A stretch of DNA of 64,000 bases from assembly GCF_050908995.1 (NCBI RefSeq), contig NC_135126.1, forward strand, positions 3,720,001-3,784,000, written 5' to 3'. This stretch comes from Andrena cerasifolii. Its lineage: Eukaryota; Arthropoda; Insecta; Hymenoptera; Andrenidae. Below are positions 24,801 through 37,780 of the stretch, one piece after another (the stretch's first letter is position 1; each line of letters begins with the position of its first letter). The position numbers were made by a program, and so were the translations under genes. Below the pieces are notes generated by a model that made no database searches, was not told the origin of the DNA, and saw nothing but the letters and a program-made list of their open reading frames with translations.

Positions 24801-25329
24801 ATTGGCGGTCCGGATCTGAAATTCGTGGCAGCAACATCGTTTCTCACTGCCGAAAAGTGAGTGGATTCGTTGGCCAGATCACAGGGACACTTAACAGGGT
24901 CACTAGCCCCTCATTTTCGAGATATGAAAAGTTCAGTACCTCTAGTTTTCAAAAGGTACGAACCGATAATCTCTCTTTTATCCCGGTCTATTCTAACTGG
25001 AGGGTCGATCGTTTCGAGGCTCCAGATTGAAATTCGTAGCTCGACCGAGCGCAAAGCACTTTAATGCTCTCCTCCCTTCCCCTGCCGCCCCTCTTCCTTT
25101 CCTCCTATCATGCGGATTTCGAGGTGATCAATTTTATTGCCCTGCTCTCAGTCTCCGCTGGTCCTTATCCTCGACTTATACAATCGCTTCTGAAAAACAT
25201 CCGGGATTTAAAGCCTGTGCATCGGAACCCACGGTGTCTTTTAGTACCAATTGATACAAAATAACGACGCTCAATACCGTTCCAAGCAAACGTTTGTCAT
25301 CATTGCTTCGGATCAAGTTTTCCCGAATC
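21809..25329. other. Non-coding block
   Basis: No element or exon recognised. The frame at 23830-24369 (179 codons) lacks any domain and is opposed by an open frame on the other strand. Confidence 0.5.
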
Positions 25330-25333
25330 TTAA

Positions 25334-25609
25334 CCCTTAACTGGTATCTTGGGGTCGCTCCCCAGGCACGCAAAGTTCGCTGCAAAATTTTTGCTTGTCT
25401 AAGCTTGTAACACTGTTTTTCTAATTAATTTTATAATAATAGTTTAACTTTCTAGGTTTCTATTATTTTACACATTACCTAAGAACAAAATATTCAAAGA
25501 GGTTGATTCAGGGTCGACTTTACAAATTTCTGTGTCCTTTTTTATTTGGGGTCTGCCACGACCCCGGTATACCAGCCACGTTTGCCAAAAACAGTGTACC
25601 AGTTAAGGG
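25334..25609. mobile_element. 276-bp piggyBac-like MITE
   Basis: Perfect 13-bp terminal inverted repeats CCCTTAACTGGTA / TACCAGTTAAGGG, flanked by TTAA on both sides (25330-25333 and 25610-25613). TTAA targets and ends beginning CCC are the mark of piggyBac-type elements. GGGGTCG near the left end and CGACCCC near the right form a second, inner inverted pair. No coding capacity. Confidence 0.82.
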
Positions 25610-28363
25610 TTAACGTGTCACTGTCTCATTTCTTAATCGCTGAGCAGCAAGTGTTAAGAACGATCATATTAGAATTACAGAAGCAGTTCGTAGAATCCTC
25701 AAACACAGTATTCCCCTTCGTGAAATCACGAAGATTCGCCAAAAACGATGAACACGGCCCGTCGGCCTTTCGTTCGCGTCATTGATACGCTATCAGAGTG
25801 TCGCTCGATCAGCCGTCGCCCGAATGTTTGTCCGCATAAAACGGTCATTATGACTCGTTCCAGCTCGTCGGTCCGCGAAAATCTACTGTCCCTCAGAAAC
25901 GAAATAAATCGTCGGGTTAATCTTCGACGGAACTTTTGGGGAAGCATGCTGCCGCAGCAGTGGGGTATCGTTTGACCGCGAATCTCGCAGTGGCTGCCAC
26001 CTGTCGCTACTGACAGTAGTTTCTCGGCCGACGGGAGACGGAAGCCTCAGATATGTTGTGTCGCATTGAGATAAGCTAAGCTCTCGCGTGATGGAGCAGC
26101 CCGTAAACTCGGGGAGCCGCGCCATGATGCCACCGAAATGGCTGCTAGATAATGTATAGGTAGACGTGATGCGCAGCCAACCCCTTCCTCTCCCCGGCTC
26201 ATATAGGTATACGCGGAACAGACACATCCACGCGCCAGTTCACAGCGGATACACGCGCGAGCACCAGGGCGCGCGCACACACACTTTCGCGCGTTCATCG
26301 TCGCTTCCACGTACTCGTTCCTCTTCTATCGTTGGTTTTTACGCGCACAACCCCCTGGTACTGTCGTACTATCGTTTCCCCTTGGCTGAGAGAGGAAGAG
26401 AGCCAGCTATTTTCGGAGCGACACCCCACTTGCTGGGTTACAACTACCTGCGGTTTAGAGAAACGAGCCCCGGTCGAGCTTCCGGTGTAACGCTCCACCC
26501 AGATTTTTCGGTGTCGCACGCCCGCCAGCCCGACAGTCCCTTTTGTTTAGCGAACATCATTAAAAACGTTATTTTATGCTCGACTCGCGCCACGTCGCCC
26601 AGCACACCCCGTTCGAGGCTGCACGGTAATCTGGAGGTATTCATCATCCCGCTCCGCCCAGCCCGCGGGAAATAGATCTGGAGCGTTGCAGGCGGTGGGT
26701 CAGAGGAGGCGGATCGCTTTGCGCAACGAGCTTCTCCCAACCGAGGGACTTATCGGAGCTGTAAGTTTATTTGCGGCTTCGTTAAAGTATTACCTTGCAT
26801 TTCAAGGGATTGAAAAGTGAACGACCACTGCCCCGTCTTTTACAAGCACTGCACGCTCTTAAATTCATCGAGCCCTTCGCCCAGCATCAACTTATCGATT
26901 AAAAGTTTAAATCTGTGTCTGCAGCGCGCTGCAGAAAGCGCGCCTGTGTTTAAGCAATCCATTAGCATATAACGCTAGGCTCCGGCTCCACACATTTCGA
27001 TTTCAAAAAACGGCGCACGTCGAAAGAATCATTTTTCACCGGGAAGTAATTGCAATTTTATCGGAATGCTGGATTTCGTTGCATGCGAGTTTTTAAGTGT
27101 CGACATTCTCGTCCCGATGATTAACGACCCACTGCCACTTCGATTCTACGAAGCCTCTCGTGGCCAGGTTTCCTCAGGCGCAGGTATTTTTTCGCAAAAT
27201 TCTGCCGCGGCGGGATGCAAATTCGCCGAGGCTTGTGCGCTGCCCGCCGTGAACGCGGCTCGCGTTCGAGTGATTCTCGTTTGAGATTTTAAAACCGAGC
27301 TTCCGAATTAGATCACGTTTCCCTGCGCCGTGCCTGCAAAGAAAACAAATTACACCGCGTTTAATGGACACCTCATGAATATTCAAAAACTTCGCTGTTG
27401 TACCTGTTGAACGCCTCTGCCTTCCAGCTTATTTATTCCGTTATTCTTTTAATCCTTCCACTCCTTTAAAGCTTCCACTCGCGTTTCTTCGCGGCGATTA
27501 CATCGGCGCCTCCATTGTTGTCGCTCGTAAATCTCAGCCGCGTCCCCGCGTCGGCTTTATTTATTGAATCTAATAAGTACTTGACCGCGGAAACACTCGC
27601 TCACCCTCCGCGAGCTTGTCTAATGCGCTGGTGGCTTGAAATACGCGCTGGAACCGAGAGGAAAGTGATTCTACGGATCGAGATAAGTTCATAATCACGG
27701 GATAAATATTCTACGCGAGAAACTTCGCCGTTAAGAGCCAAGCATTCAACGACACCTAAATTTCAATCAACTGCACGAGTTTCTCTTTTCGCAAGATCCT
27801 CCAACACTACTCGGCCGTACCGGGTATTCCATACCCACCCTGTATACTTAATAGCTCCAGTTTTAATGACGACTTAACGATAACGGGGCGCATCATGGAC
27901 GACGATGTGCATCCACGAACAAAGCTGGAAACAATGTGGCGCGGCACACAGGTTCGCGTTCCGTCTAGCTCGCTCGCGCCTCATCCGCGCCGGGCGGACT
28001 CAAAAAGCTTTTCATTTTTCCTTTTTTTTTTCTTGCCTAGCGCGCTTTTTATCATCACATTGAATCGACGTGCAGCGGGGGCCGAGAGGGGCAGAGGGTG
28101 GGTCGGAGAAGCGAAACGGAACGGAGTGTGTTGCGTGCGCCACGGCACGATTCTCTGTTCTTTCGTCGACTTGCAGCCGCGCTGCACACGCTTCCACCCT
28201 CCCCGCGCCCTACTCTTTCGCTCTCTGTGCGTTACCCGACGCGTGTCTCAGCGTTGCATCACGGTGAATGGGCCTGGTAATTGCACGCTTAATATTTCAG
28301 GGCTTTCTCCGTGTAAGCATGTAAAAAAGTCCGCGATTTAGCCCTGTGAAGCCAGCCAAGCTA

Positions 28364-28394
28364 CCCCACCCCACCCCGCCCCCTCCCCCTCCCC
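28364..28394. repeat. C4-run cluster (strong G-quadruplex potential on the minus strand)
   Basis: Six consecutive C4 or longer runs separated by single bases (CCCCACCCCACCCCGCCCC and continuing), inside a pyrimidine-rich block to about 28620. Confidence 0.85.
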
Positions 28395-30265
28395 GTGGGC
28401 GTTCCTCATCCTTTCCTTTCACCCACGCCATCGTTCTTTCTTGCCGGTGTTTGCGATGCACTGACGAAAGTAGCAAAGCGGAAACTCGTTTCTCTCGCGC
28501 ATCGTCGGCTTTATCCTGTCGCTCTTCAGTCTTACTTTCCCCTTTGCCGCGCTCCCCCGGCCCGCTTCTCGCCCGCTCCACCCCCCCCTCTCGTCCGGCC
28601 GCTTCGCTTCTCCAGAAAGCTAAACTTCGCGTGTCCGGACGATTTTTTGTTCCCCCGTGAATCGTTGGCATCTCTTCATCGAGGCGAGCCACGGTGGAGG
28701 GAATGGAGGATAGGAGAAGTGGTTTCGAGCGTCATCTGGGCTCGGCCTTCTAGGTCGACGAGAACGGAACGTCTCGTTCATAGGCGGAATCATTTTTGAA
28801 AAGGTCAAGGGAGGCTCGTTTCTTCGGCAACACACTTGGGTCTCCTCTTGCACTCGATGCTTCGCGGGGTACTTGAGGAGTTGAATCAGTGGAATGCGTG
28901 GTCTTTGGGGGTTGCAGAGTGGTGGTAACCGAAAGGTGGTTCAACTGTAGCCAGCTTCACGGTTGTAGGTTGTTGTATTTCTGCTGCGCTGTCTGCTACC
29001 CTAAAATATACAAATTTCATTCCGTCCGCGTTGAAGTGTACACGAAGACGAAATGTTTGAACAAGAGGGCAGTCTACTTCTTGTTTATACGAGACAACGT
29101 CGGTAGTCTACTCCAGGGTAACGCAAGGTCTCTTCGAATCAAACTAAACTCATCTGTGTAAACATTTAGTTTGAAAAGTCTCGCTGCATTTGCACGAGTC
29201 AAGTCTGAGCCTTAACTACAGCTGTATTCCTAATACGCTTCTTAACATTAATTACACTGAGAATCTCCAATCATTCTGGGCGAAACAGAAATTAATAATT
29301 CTTTCCAAGTATATGGAACACGTGTGAGTGTCGAATACACGTGTTCTTGGGAGTAGAAACGACGCGCTTGGATTACATCCACCGTGGAAACATCCTGCAC
29401 CGAGATCCTGAAGAATGTGGCCGAATAGACTTTGAATTCCTGCGTAACGTCCGGGCGATCGAAGGAAAAACGGCTCTTTCAAGCAGAAACCGTGCCGCAT
29501 TCCCGTCGCCTGATAAGGGACAAAGGGTGTCCTAATGCGAGCCCCTCCGACAAAGCGCCATTTCGGGTTCTCTCCTTCCGTCGGATTGCGCGACAAAGGC
29601 CGCCGCGATCTCAATCACAAATTGACAATAAAAAATGTCCAATTAACCCAAGGAGCTCGAAGGATAGAATCGACTCGAATTGACTCGAACCACCCCTGCC
29701 CCACCTATGCCGTACCATCAAACGTCTTTTCACCGCAATGGGGGAATCAGGGAGAAGAAGAGAGAAATAGGGCGGGGTGTCTGGTGGAGAGAAACCGAGA
29801 CAGAGGGTCGAATCAAGGCAGCAGAGGAGCAAGAGGAGGAGAGAGACAGAGGGTAGGAGAGTGGGAGAGTGCTCGCGTGAAGTTGGAAGCAATCGAGAAG
29901 GTTTAATCCCACTCGATTGCGTTCCTTGCCCGGCAACTTCAGTTCTTCGCCGCCCTCTTCACCCTCACGTTTCATCCCCTGCCTTGAGCGAGCCACTTTT
30001 CCCCTCTGCCACGGCAAACGACGCTCGTGTGCGAGTGGTCGCGCCCGCGCGAGTACGCGTACCCCCGTCTGGACGTGTAAAAGAGGAAGAGTCCTTCTTT
30101 TGTTCGCCCGCTATCTTCGTGCATTCCCGTAGTGGTCGTATAGAATCTTGAATCTGAGTGCAAGCCACACGCACCCACACACCTGGAGCCGTCTCTCGAC
30201 GGTCACAAAAGGTGCTGTCTAGCCATCTGGGTAGTCGACTGCGTCGGTGTTGCGGATGGTGATTC

Positions 30266-30288
30266 TGGTGGTGGTGGTGGTGGTGGTG
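30266..30288. repeat. (GGT)n trinucleotide repeat
   Basis: Seven to eight tandem GGT/GTG units. A minus-strand frame would read poly-His, but the surrounding frame has no recognisable protein. Confidence 0.85.
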
Positions 30289-33200
30289 ATGTTCGAACCC
30301 CGGGCGGAGGTGAGACCACCTCGTAAATATTCTACGGCCAATTTCCCGTTGTACGCGAATACAACGGTGCCCCGGCGACGAACGAATCGCGGCACAAGGG
30401 GCCAGGGAAAGTCGAGACATCCCCCGAGATATTTTTCACCTCTCGCGCGCCATCGAACTCAGGGATTTCCGTTTATCTATTGTCGATGAATTCCTGCGGA
30501 ATCGTAGAGACGTCTTTTTTCTTCCCCCCGAATGCACGGGAGTCGAGGGTGAAATCTAAATCCTGGCTGAAAGAAATTATCGAGCAGCGGAATCGTAAAC
30601 GAAAGTCGGGCTTAAAGGTTCTGCAGTTTGTCAGTGAACCTCCCCTCAGAATTCCTTGACATCTCGCCTACCACGGTTTATAGATAGCTAGCTCCTAGCT
30701 CCTGAAAGCCTTTAACAACCCCACGGCGTACATAGTTCCCGACATATGCCGCCACTATATAATTTAGTTAAAATATGCATGACGTCTGATTCGGATACCA
30801 AGGACGCGGATCAATCGGACGACGTGGTTTAATTAAAGCTCCGTAGCCACGCGTTTCAGTTCTTCCGATATTATATTCAAGCGATCCGACATGCGTCCTC
30901 GTTCTAATGTCAAATTTAATCTACGCTGGAAACTCGGTCAAACTAGATTCATAATGGCGGTCAGAGGAAGGTCTAAATGCTGGAGGATAACGAAAGCGAC
31001 TCATCTCCCAAAAAAGATTTATGCAACATACGAAGAAGGAATTCATTTATTTATTCCTAAATTGTTTATACCGACTTCAAGCACAGAAGTAAGACCCTCC
31101 AGTCTCTCATTCTCGATAGATAAAGTGCCCTCGGCGGTCTTCGTCGCACACTGTTCCCGGACAAAGTCGACCAAGTAGTGACGTCCCGTATGCGGTCAGA
31201 CGCGCGTCAGTAGTTCACGCGGTGGACGTGCCTATGTAGCGTTACCCCGCATTGTTCCTGCATGGAACACACGTAACAAAATTGTCGATTGGTCACCTCG
31301 CTAATAGGAAATCGTACAGACGAAAGACTTCAAATTTGGCTTTGAAACTTTCTCGTTTGGTAAAAAAATTTGCAGGTTTTGCTGACATTGAAATCTGGCG
31401 AGTCTGTACGAGTTGTTGTTCGTTCAGCCGTCGGGGAAATTCCTTGCGCCTCCGCGTGGGACGGGCGAATTAATCGCAAACGAATTTATCTTTGACGCTC
31501 CGGGTTAAACTAAAACGCCCAGATATTACGGGGAAGTAAGCTCGTTAGAGGGTTTACAGCATCACCGGTGGTGCCTCGGCCAACCCCACGCCCCTCCTGT
31601 ATTTCTCGCGTAGGTGGTAGTAGCTTGCGGTCTGGTAACCGCAGTCTCTACTGCGCTGTCGGTTGCGGATACCTCAGCCTCGTGTGCAACCTCGCGTCTG
31701 TTTTGTGCAAAGGGCTTTCAAAAACCGCGACTGCCGAACCGTACCGACTACTCCCCAAGAACAGACGCCAGCGGTACGATGTGCCAGAGAGGCCCCTCTA
31801 AAGCACCGTCGAATACACTTTGACGGGCACGCGCTTTCGATTAAGCTTGAAATCTACTCTTCAGGCATCTCCCTACACGCTAATCTCGCGCGTTCGTTGC
31901 AATTACTTCGTGAAATTTCGGATCGTTCACTGTTGGGGCTGTTTCGGTAATCCCTGTGTCACTCGCAATACTAAGGATCATTCGACTGCTGAGTATCGAT
32001 GGACATTGAATGGACAATGAGCAGTGAGATTGGATGACCCGATTGCCTTTGTTTTTAATGGAATATTCTCGAGAAATTTGCGACAATTTGGTGCACAGGG
32101 GCGGCTCGTTTCTTTTGCAAGCAATGTTTTATTACTTACAAAATCCGTTACTGCGAATTGCAACGTCCATTGCTGTCGGTAAAACCACTAACAAGCATCC
32201 CTTCAGGTGAAAAATTGGTAGGTCCTTTCAGGGAGATTGACTTTCCCCTCGCATTTCTTTTCAAAGGGGGCGGTTTTCCAGGAGATAGTAGGAGATACAT
32301 CACGATTCTAGGACGGGAAAAAGGTAAATCAGATCCTTGATTGATTAGCGCGCGTCCCGGTGGGTCGACCATCTCACGCTTAGTTGACCGTGCAGATGAA
32401 CACTGGAAAGGACACCTGATTTTCTTTAACAGAATCCCCTCGAAACAGCAAAAACACAGTGCAGGATCTCCCTTCGGCGAAACCAGGGAGTACCTACGTT
32501 GGAAATGCGTTGGGTCGAAGTTCCGTCAGCGCCAGTTGACAACGGCGCAAATATTGAAGTTTTCGAGAATGGATTCGGTAAGACGGGCCACGAATTTGAT
32601 TATTAGGAGGCGCGTGCGTGTTCGTGCACTTTCAGCCCACGATCCCTTTTCACCGGTTGCCCTATCTAATCACTAATTAGAATCTGTGGATATACGTGCG
32701 TCTATCCCTCCGTGGTAGTCCTTCCGCGTGCATGTCTCGCCTCCCCGTAGACCCTCTTCTAGACTGCTGATTAATATTAAGCACGTTAGTCGCGCTGTTG
32801 TGATTAATATGACGTATCGATCGACGTTATCTAAGTGAATAATTAATTCGGGGTTGTACGTGCGTTACGCAACGGGCACGTTTCCGTATCGTCTTGAATA
32901 CACGTGTGTCTGCTTCGCATACACAGATTCAGATTTGGCGTACCGCGGAAATTTCAATGTAATTATCATTACGATGACACGCAACCTGTATAGCCTATCG
33001 TATTGTTATCACGTGGAACAGCAGGTCGAGGTACATTAGTTCGGAGAGAAGATTCCTTTGTTGATTTTTCCAAGGTATACGCAGAGAGTTCGTATCGTTA
33101 TCTCTCATGTTAAGGAGCGTCGATTACTTTTATCGTTATTACAATTCGCATTCCGTGGCTGTGAGCGTACTTTCTGATTCGCCGATTTATAATAGGATCC

Positions 33201-35498
33201 TTGACGTAGGTGCTTGATATGGTTAATAAAGATATTAATTAATATCGAGGAAAATAATGCTGGCGGTGTGGTTATTACTATCATTGTTTAATATTCATTT
33301 CAGTGTAATGATAATATTGAAAACAAAGGGGAATCGGCAAACGAGAACAGCGGTTGCTATCCAATTAAATAGAAGTACATAAGTGAACGTGTAATATGTG
33401 CGGTTATGTGGGCTCGGTGGAAGGGATGTTCGAAACACAAGCAATAATATATATATAAAATATGAACATCAAAATTTCCTCAATCTTCCACTTCCTCGAG
33501 TGACACAAACCCTGTTAAACTTTAAAGCCAAAACCCTCACAGGTAAATATCTCGCCTATGGTTGCATCGATCCAGAATATCCGCACCTCGGTGTCCCATC
33601 GTCTGAGGCACAGGCAGTGACCATCGATATTTAACGAGCAAACTCGCCGGAGAGCCAACTTACCCCCGGAGTGACTTACGCGGTGCGACAAATTACCAAG
33701 AAGCGCCACTCGCGGATACTTAACGTCAGCAGAGGCGCAATTTCCGACGACAAGATTAGAAAATATCTGTCGGTGGTTCCCAAACGACCGATTCATTCCG
33801 AGCGGGGCCACGCGTAAAGCCTGGACCGCCGCGCGGGTTCCACGAGGGTCGTTCGCGAGGCTTCCAAGGAATGACCATTATGTCCGAGGAGCGTGTGGCG
33901 GCAGCTCGTTCCGTTTCGCACCGGCGACCGCCTAACCTGAGGGGGCCAGTTAAAACACGTGTTCGCTCGCCGGCATAATGGTGGCAATAATTCCTCCGCC
34001 GAGAAATAAATTCTCCAATAATAATTCTCTTCTTGCGCGCCGCCGTATGTAGCTAACGTACCTAACTGGCCGCGATTTATCATTCCCACATTCGCGCCTC
34101 TCGCTGAATCGCCTTCCGCCTCCGGCTTTCCTCCGCCGGCCCACCGACGTTGTCTCGCCTCATCGCGTGCTTTTCCAGCTAAGAATACCGCCGCGTATTT
34201 TCACGAGGGTGCTTTAAATACAGCTTCATAATCATCGCATTAAAGGCAGTCTCGTATTTATGTTCCGCGGTAAATATACTGTGAATACAATCTTCGAGTT
34301 CACAGTGGCTGTTTTATGGAAGAGATTTCGCGAGTTTAAAAGGGGAGAGATTTTTCAGGATTTAATTATTTCGTATGAATTTTACGATGCACGCGGGTGG
34401 CTGTATATGCGAGAAACGTGGACGTTTCATTACCTTTTGTAAGTAAAACACTCCGCGCGGAATACAGGTGTTGGAAGTGCAGATACAGTGTTACAAGACG
34501 CGTCACTAGGAATCTACTAGCGTGCGTCAGAAGAGACTGCGCAACGTTTTAACAATATTTCTGAACTACATCGTGTCCATCCGAGACAAAAGGAGCGCCG
34601 CACGCCAGGAAAAAGGGTTTGTCAGAACGGATAAGAAGGAATCGTTGATTTATGGGCAGCCAATCTATGATTTGCAAGTCAAATACATGAATAAAACAAC
34701 GTGGAACGGTATCGATGAAACACGACCGTCCGAATATGAAAAAATGATCGATGGCTCGTCAAAATTTCGCTGCGGGACGCGCTGCAACTCCCTTGCCGCG
34801 CGGTAATTGCCATCCTGTTCTATTCCGTTTCGTTCTCACCCGCTTCCGTTTCGGATCGCCCTGGCAACGAATTAAGCTGCTTTATAAAAATGTAAAAGGC
34901 TTCACCGGGCGAGCCGTTTTCGAGGCAGGAATAGGTAGATTCGTGGATAGAGACGAGCGGGTGAAACGGGAGGGAAAGAAAGCGAACTGGAGGGTTCCAG
35001 CGGCACCGGGAACCTGGGGAATCGCAAATGCGATTGGGAGCTTCATTGTTTCTCGGAAAAGGAAAGAAAGCTCGAGACTTCGAGCCAAGGAGAGAGTTTA
35101 AGTCGAATGGATGGGAGAACCGCAAAAAAACGGAACAAAGTGGAGCTTCTGCGCAAGGGCGAGGTTGCGTGCTGTTTCGAATTGCAATTTGAACGACGAT
35201 CGACGACTATTCGTTTGAATATTTTCGACCCAGTCCCACTGTTCCTACTTGCGAAACGCTTGTCTGTAATTAATTGTACGTCGTTTAGATGAATATCGTG
35301 ATAGATGGGGGCGATGAGGGGCGCGATTAGGGCTGTTCTTGGAAACGGTGATCTATCATCTTAGACCCGATGATCGAAAGGTTGTACTAGGGATAAGGTC
35401 AATTAATTGTAGGGAGGAGTCGGCTTTTAAAAATAGGCCAAGTTTCTCCTTACATGTTCTGCTACAAAGTGTTTTTCTCCCCACATTATCTTTCTTAA

Positions 35499-35769
35499 CC
35501 CTCGGTTGTCACGCTGGGTCAAAACGATTCACAACTTGACTTTGAAGTAAAATATCTTTTAGGCATCATTGATGTAAATGGTTCTGCTGTTTAAACATGA
35601 TGTTGCTTTAAATGTTAAGTTTCAACAGTGAACATATATTCTACGATGTTCAAGCTTTATCTCAGAATTTTTGCGACCTAATTTAACAGATAGTTTTTAA
35701 AGAGCAGCTGATTGAAACTTGAAACAGTGTGGCAACTACGTTCTAAAAAATACGCGTGGCAACCGAGGG
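35499..35769. mobile_element. 271-bp piggyBac-like MITE
   Basis: Terminal inverted repeats CCCTCGGTTGTCACGC (left) and CCCTCGGTTGCCACGC (inward from the right) differ at one base and are flanked by TTAA (35495-35498 and 35770-35773). The interior is AT-rich and non-coding. It shares the TTAA-CCCT start and size class with the MITE at 25334-25609, but the inner repeat sequence differs, so it is a separate family. Confidence 0.82.
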
Positions 35770-35773
35770 TTAA

Positions 35774-37039
35774 GACGTCACGACCCTCTGTGGTACAATT
35801 TCGATTGCAAAATTGAACTACCACACCTCGTCTGCAGAACTGATCAGCCCTACATTTGGCATCCCCAGTCATGTCTTTATTATTGCCACAAGGAAACGAA
35901 ATGAAGATGCCATCCCCATAGGATTCACACAGCCAACGTAGTCCATGAATTTCTGCGTAAGCGTCCATACGTCTGCTCCTCTTCCTACGACGTCCATTGA
36001 ACCTCCCAGAGATCAGGTTCGAAGGAAGCCATCAAGCCTGTTCGCAATTCCCAATTGACTCGCGACACCGTGCGAATGTCATTACCTTTTTATACATTAG
36101 AAAGCCGGCTACGCATCGAGGGGTGAAAAAGAACTCGCCGACACGGTGTACCACGGGAAACAACACGCTCGGCTGTTGTAGACCATGCGACCGTGCTGCA
36201 TTACGTATTCATTCGTGATTTCCTTCGGTCGTGGAGGTACAGGCCGGCTGGAGGTCGGGGGTGCACAACTGTACAAAGTAAGATTCCGATTCCGAGGCAT
36301 TAATTGAGCGGAGCCCGTGTATTTCCCTGCGGGCTACGTAGACAGAGGCGTCTTACGCTACCAATCTCCAGGAGTTTCGGTTTCAGGCCGATAGAAATGG
36401 AACGAGAGGGAGAGGCTGAGCAAGCGGATCGGAGGAACGGAGAAGGGAATGTTAAACTTGCATGCACGGTGTAATATGGCGTGGGTGTGCAGCGCGGGGA
36501 ACGAATACGAGGGTAATAGAATGTGCATGTAATAACCGAAGGAAATATACACCGTGCAGACTCCGAAGGGAAGGAAGAAATAACGGAGGGAGCCAACTAC
36601 GGGAAAAGAAATTCTTCCGTTTTCCCATCCCCGCTCGGAGTTTTCGCCACCCTTCCCAGGGCGCGAACGCTCACCCGCGGATTTCGAGGGTTTGTTTGCT
36701 GGAACGCGCTCGCTTTTGTCTTGTTTCGAGGCAGACACGCGCTTGAGGAATTGCAATGAGATTTTTCGTAAGCGAATACTCGGTTCCACTCGTCGTACGA
36801 GGCATTGCTTGCCCATGCCAGCGTGCTCGGTTATATATACTTCCTGCAACCTTAACTGTCAAGTAGCACAAAAATTACAAATTTTAATAACTTGAATGCA
36901 GTATTAAGGAATCCAGCACCTAGATTTCTTTGGTTTGGAGCCACTTGTCAAGGGTTATACTTACTCCACTCTTCCTTGTAAAACCCCAAGACTAAGCGTG
37001 CTTCGAAGAACTATCTCTCAGATTCAGAGGTACAACCCT
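35774..37039. other. Non-coding block between two TTAA-flanked elements
   Basis: Nothing recognised; the overlapping frames at 36300-36850 on both strands are low-complexity. Confidence 0.5.
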
Positions 37040-37043
37040 TTAA

Positions 37044-37776
37044 GGGGTTACGCCACCCTGAGGCGCTCGAAACAGCACTAAACTAGACGAATTTTTTTTA
37101 CCGATACTATGAGGTTGAAAATTATTTATTTTCTTCTTATGGGTAGAGCATGTATTAGTGCATATATTGTATAAATACTGTACAAAAATATTAAAAAATG
37201 ACCGAGTTATTTGTTCTCCCGCGAAGCTCGTCCGCCGTTACACGCGTGACTAACCTAACAAATTATAACGAACATGTTCGTCTGAAATCAAAAACCCGAT
37301 GATTTTCGTGTTCCTTAATAAAATACCTACGATGTGGCATAGGGATTTGAGAAGAAAAAAAATATTGCACAAATGAGAGCAAAGTGAAAAAAATGATACG
37401 TTTTTCACATGAAAAAACGAATTTAAACCATTAATTATATACGAACGGGGTATAGGATGGAAAAACTGATATGCTACATCGTAGATAATACCATTAAGAA
37501 TATGCGTGCCAAGTTTGAACTCAATCGGACAAATAGTTTTGGAGATATTTGATAGGTCATCTTTGAAAATGTAGTTTCGAGAAAACCGCAAAAGAAGAAA
37601 AGTAGAATGGTCGCTACCTGCTGCGGAATATCGACATCCGCGCCTCGTTGAATGCCTATAACTCGGCTATTTTGGGGAATTTACAATGACTTAAATTATT
37701 CTTAAAACTTCACGTAATAAGAAACTGCAAAGAAAGAAAAATCGAGTTTTCAAAACTTTCAGGGTGGCGTAACCCC
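37044..37776. mobile_element. 733-bp TTAA-flanked non-autonomous DNA element
   Basis: Perfect 18-bp terminal inverted repeats GGGGTTACGCCACCCTGA, flanked by TTAA on both sides (37040-37043 and 37777-37780). The interior is AT-rich with no transposase. TTAA duplication points to a piggyBac-type element, but the ends start GGGG instead of the usual CCC. If the border is only TA, the repeat would read AAGGGGTTACGCC and a Tc1-like origin is possible. The perfect repeats suggest it is not old. Confidence 0.78.
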
Positions 37777-37780
37777 TTAA

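Larger units (their letters stand above)
25614..35494. other. Non-coding block
   Basis: Nearly 10 kb with no supported gene. It holds the C-run cluster at 28364, a purine-rich stretch at 29745-29890 and the (GGT)n repeat. A TATA-like CATATAGG at 26200, about 35 bp before GCCAGTTCAC, is a weak promoter look-alike. Confidence 0.5.

Noticed and set aside
26200..26245. TATA-like CATATAGG about 35 bp before GCCAGTTCAC
   Set aside because: Initiator match weak and no downstream exon recognised; kept only as a note in the block entry.
27826..27846. CACCCTGTATA motif typical of some insect repeat ends
   Set aside because: No partner repeat or element body recognisable next to it.
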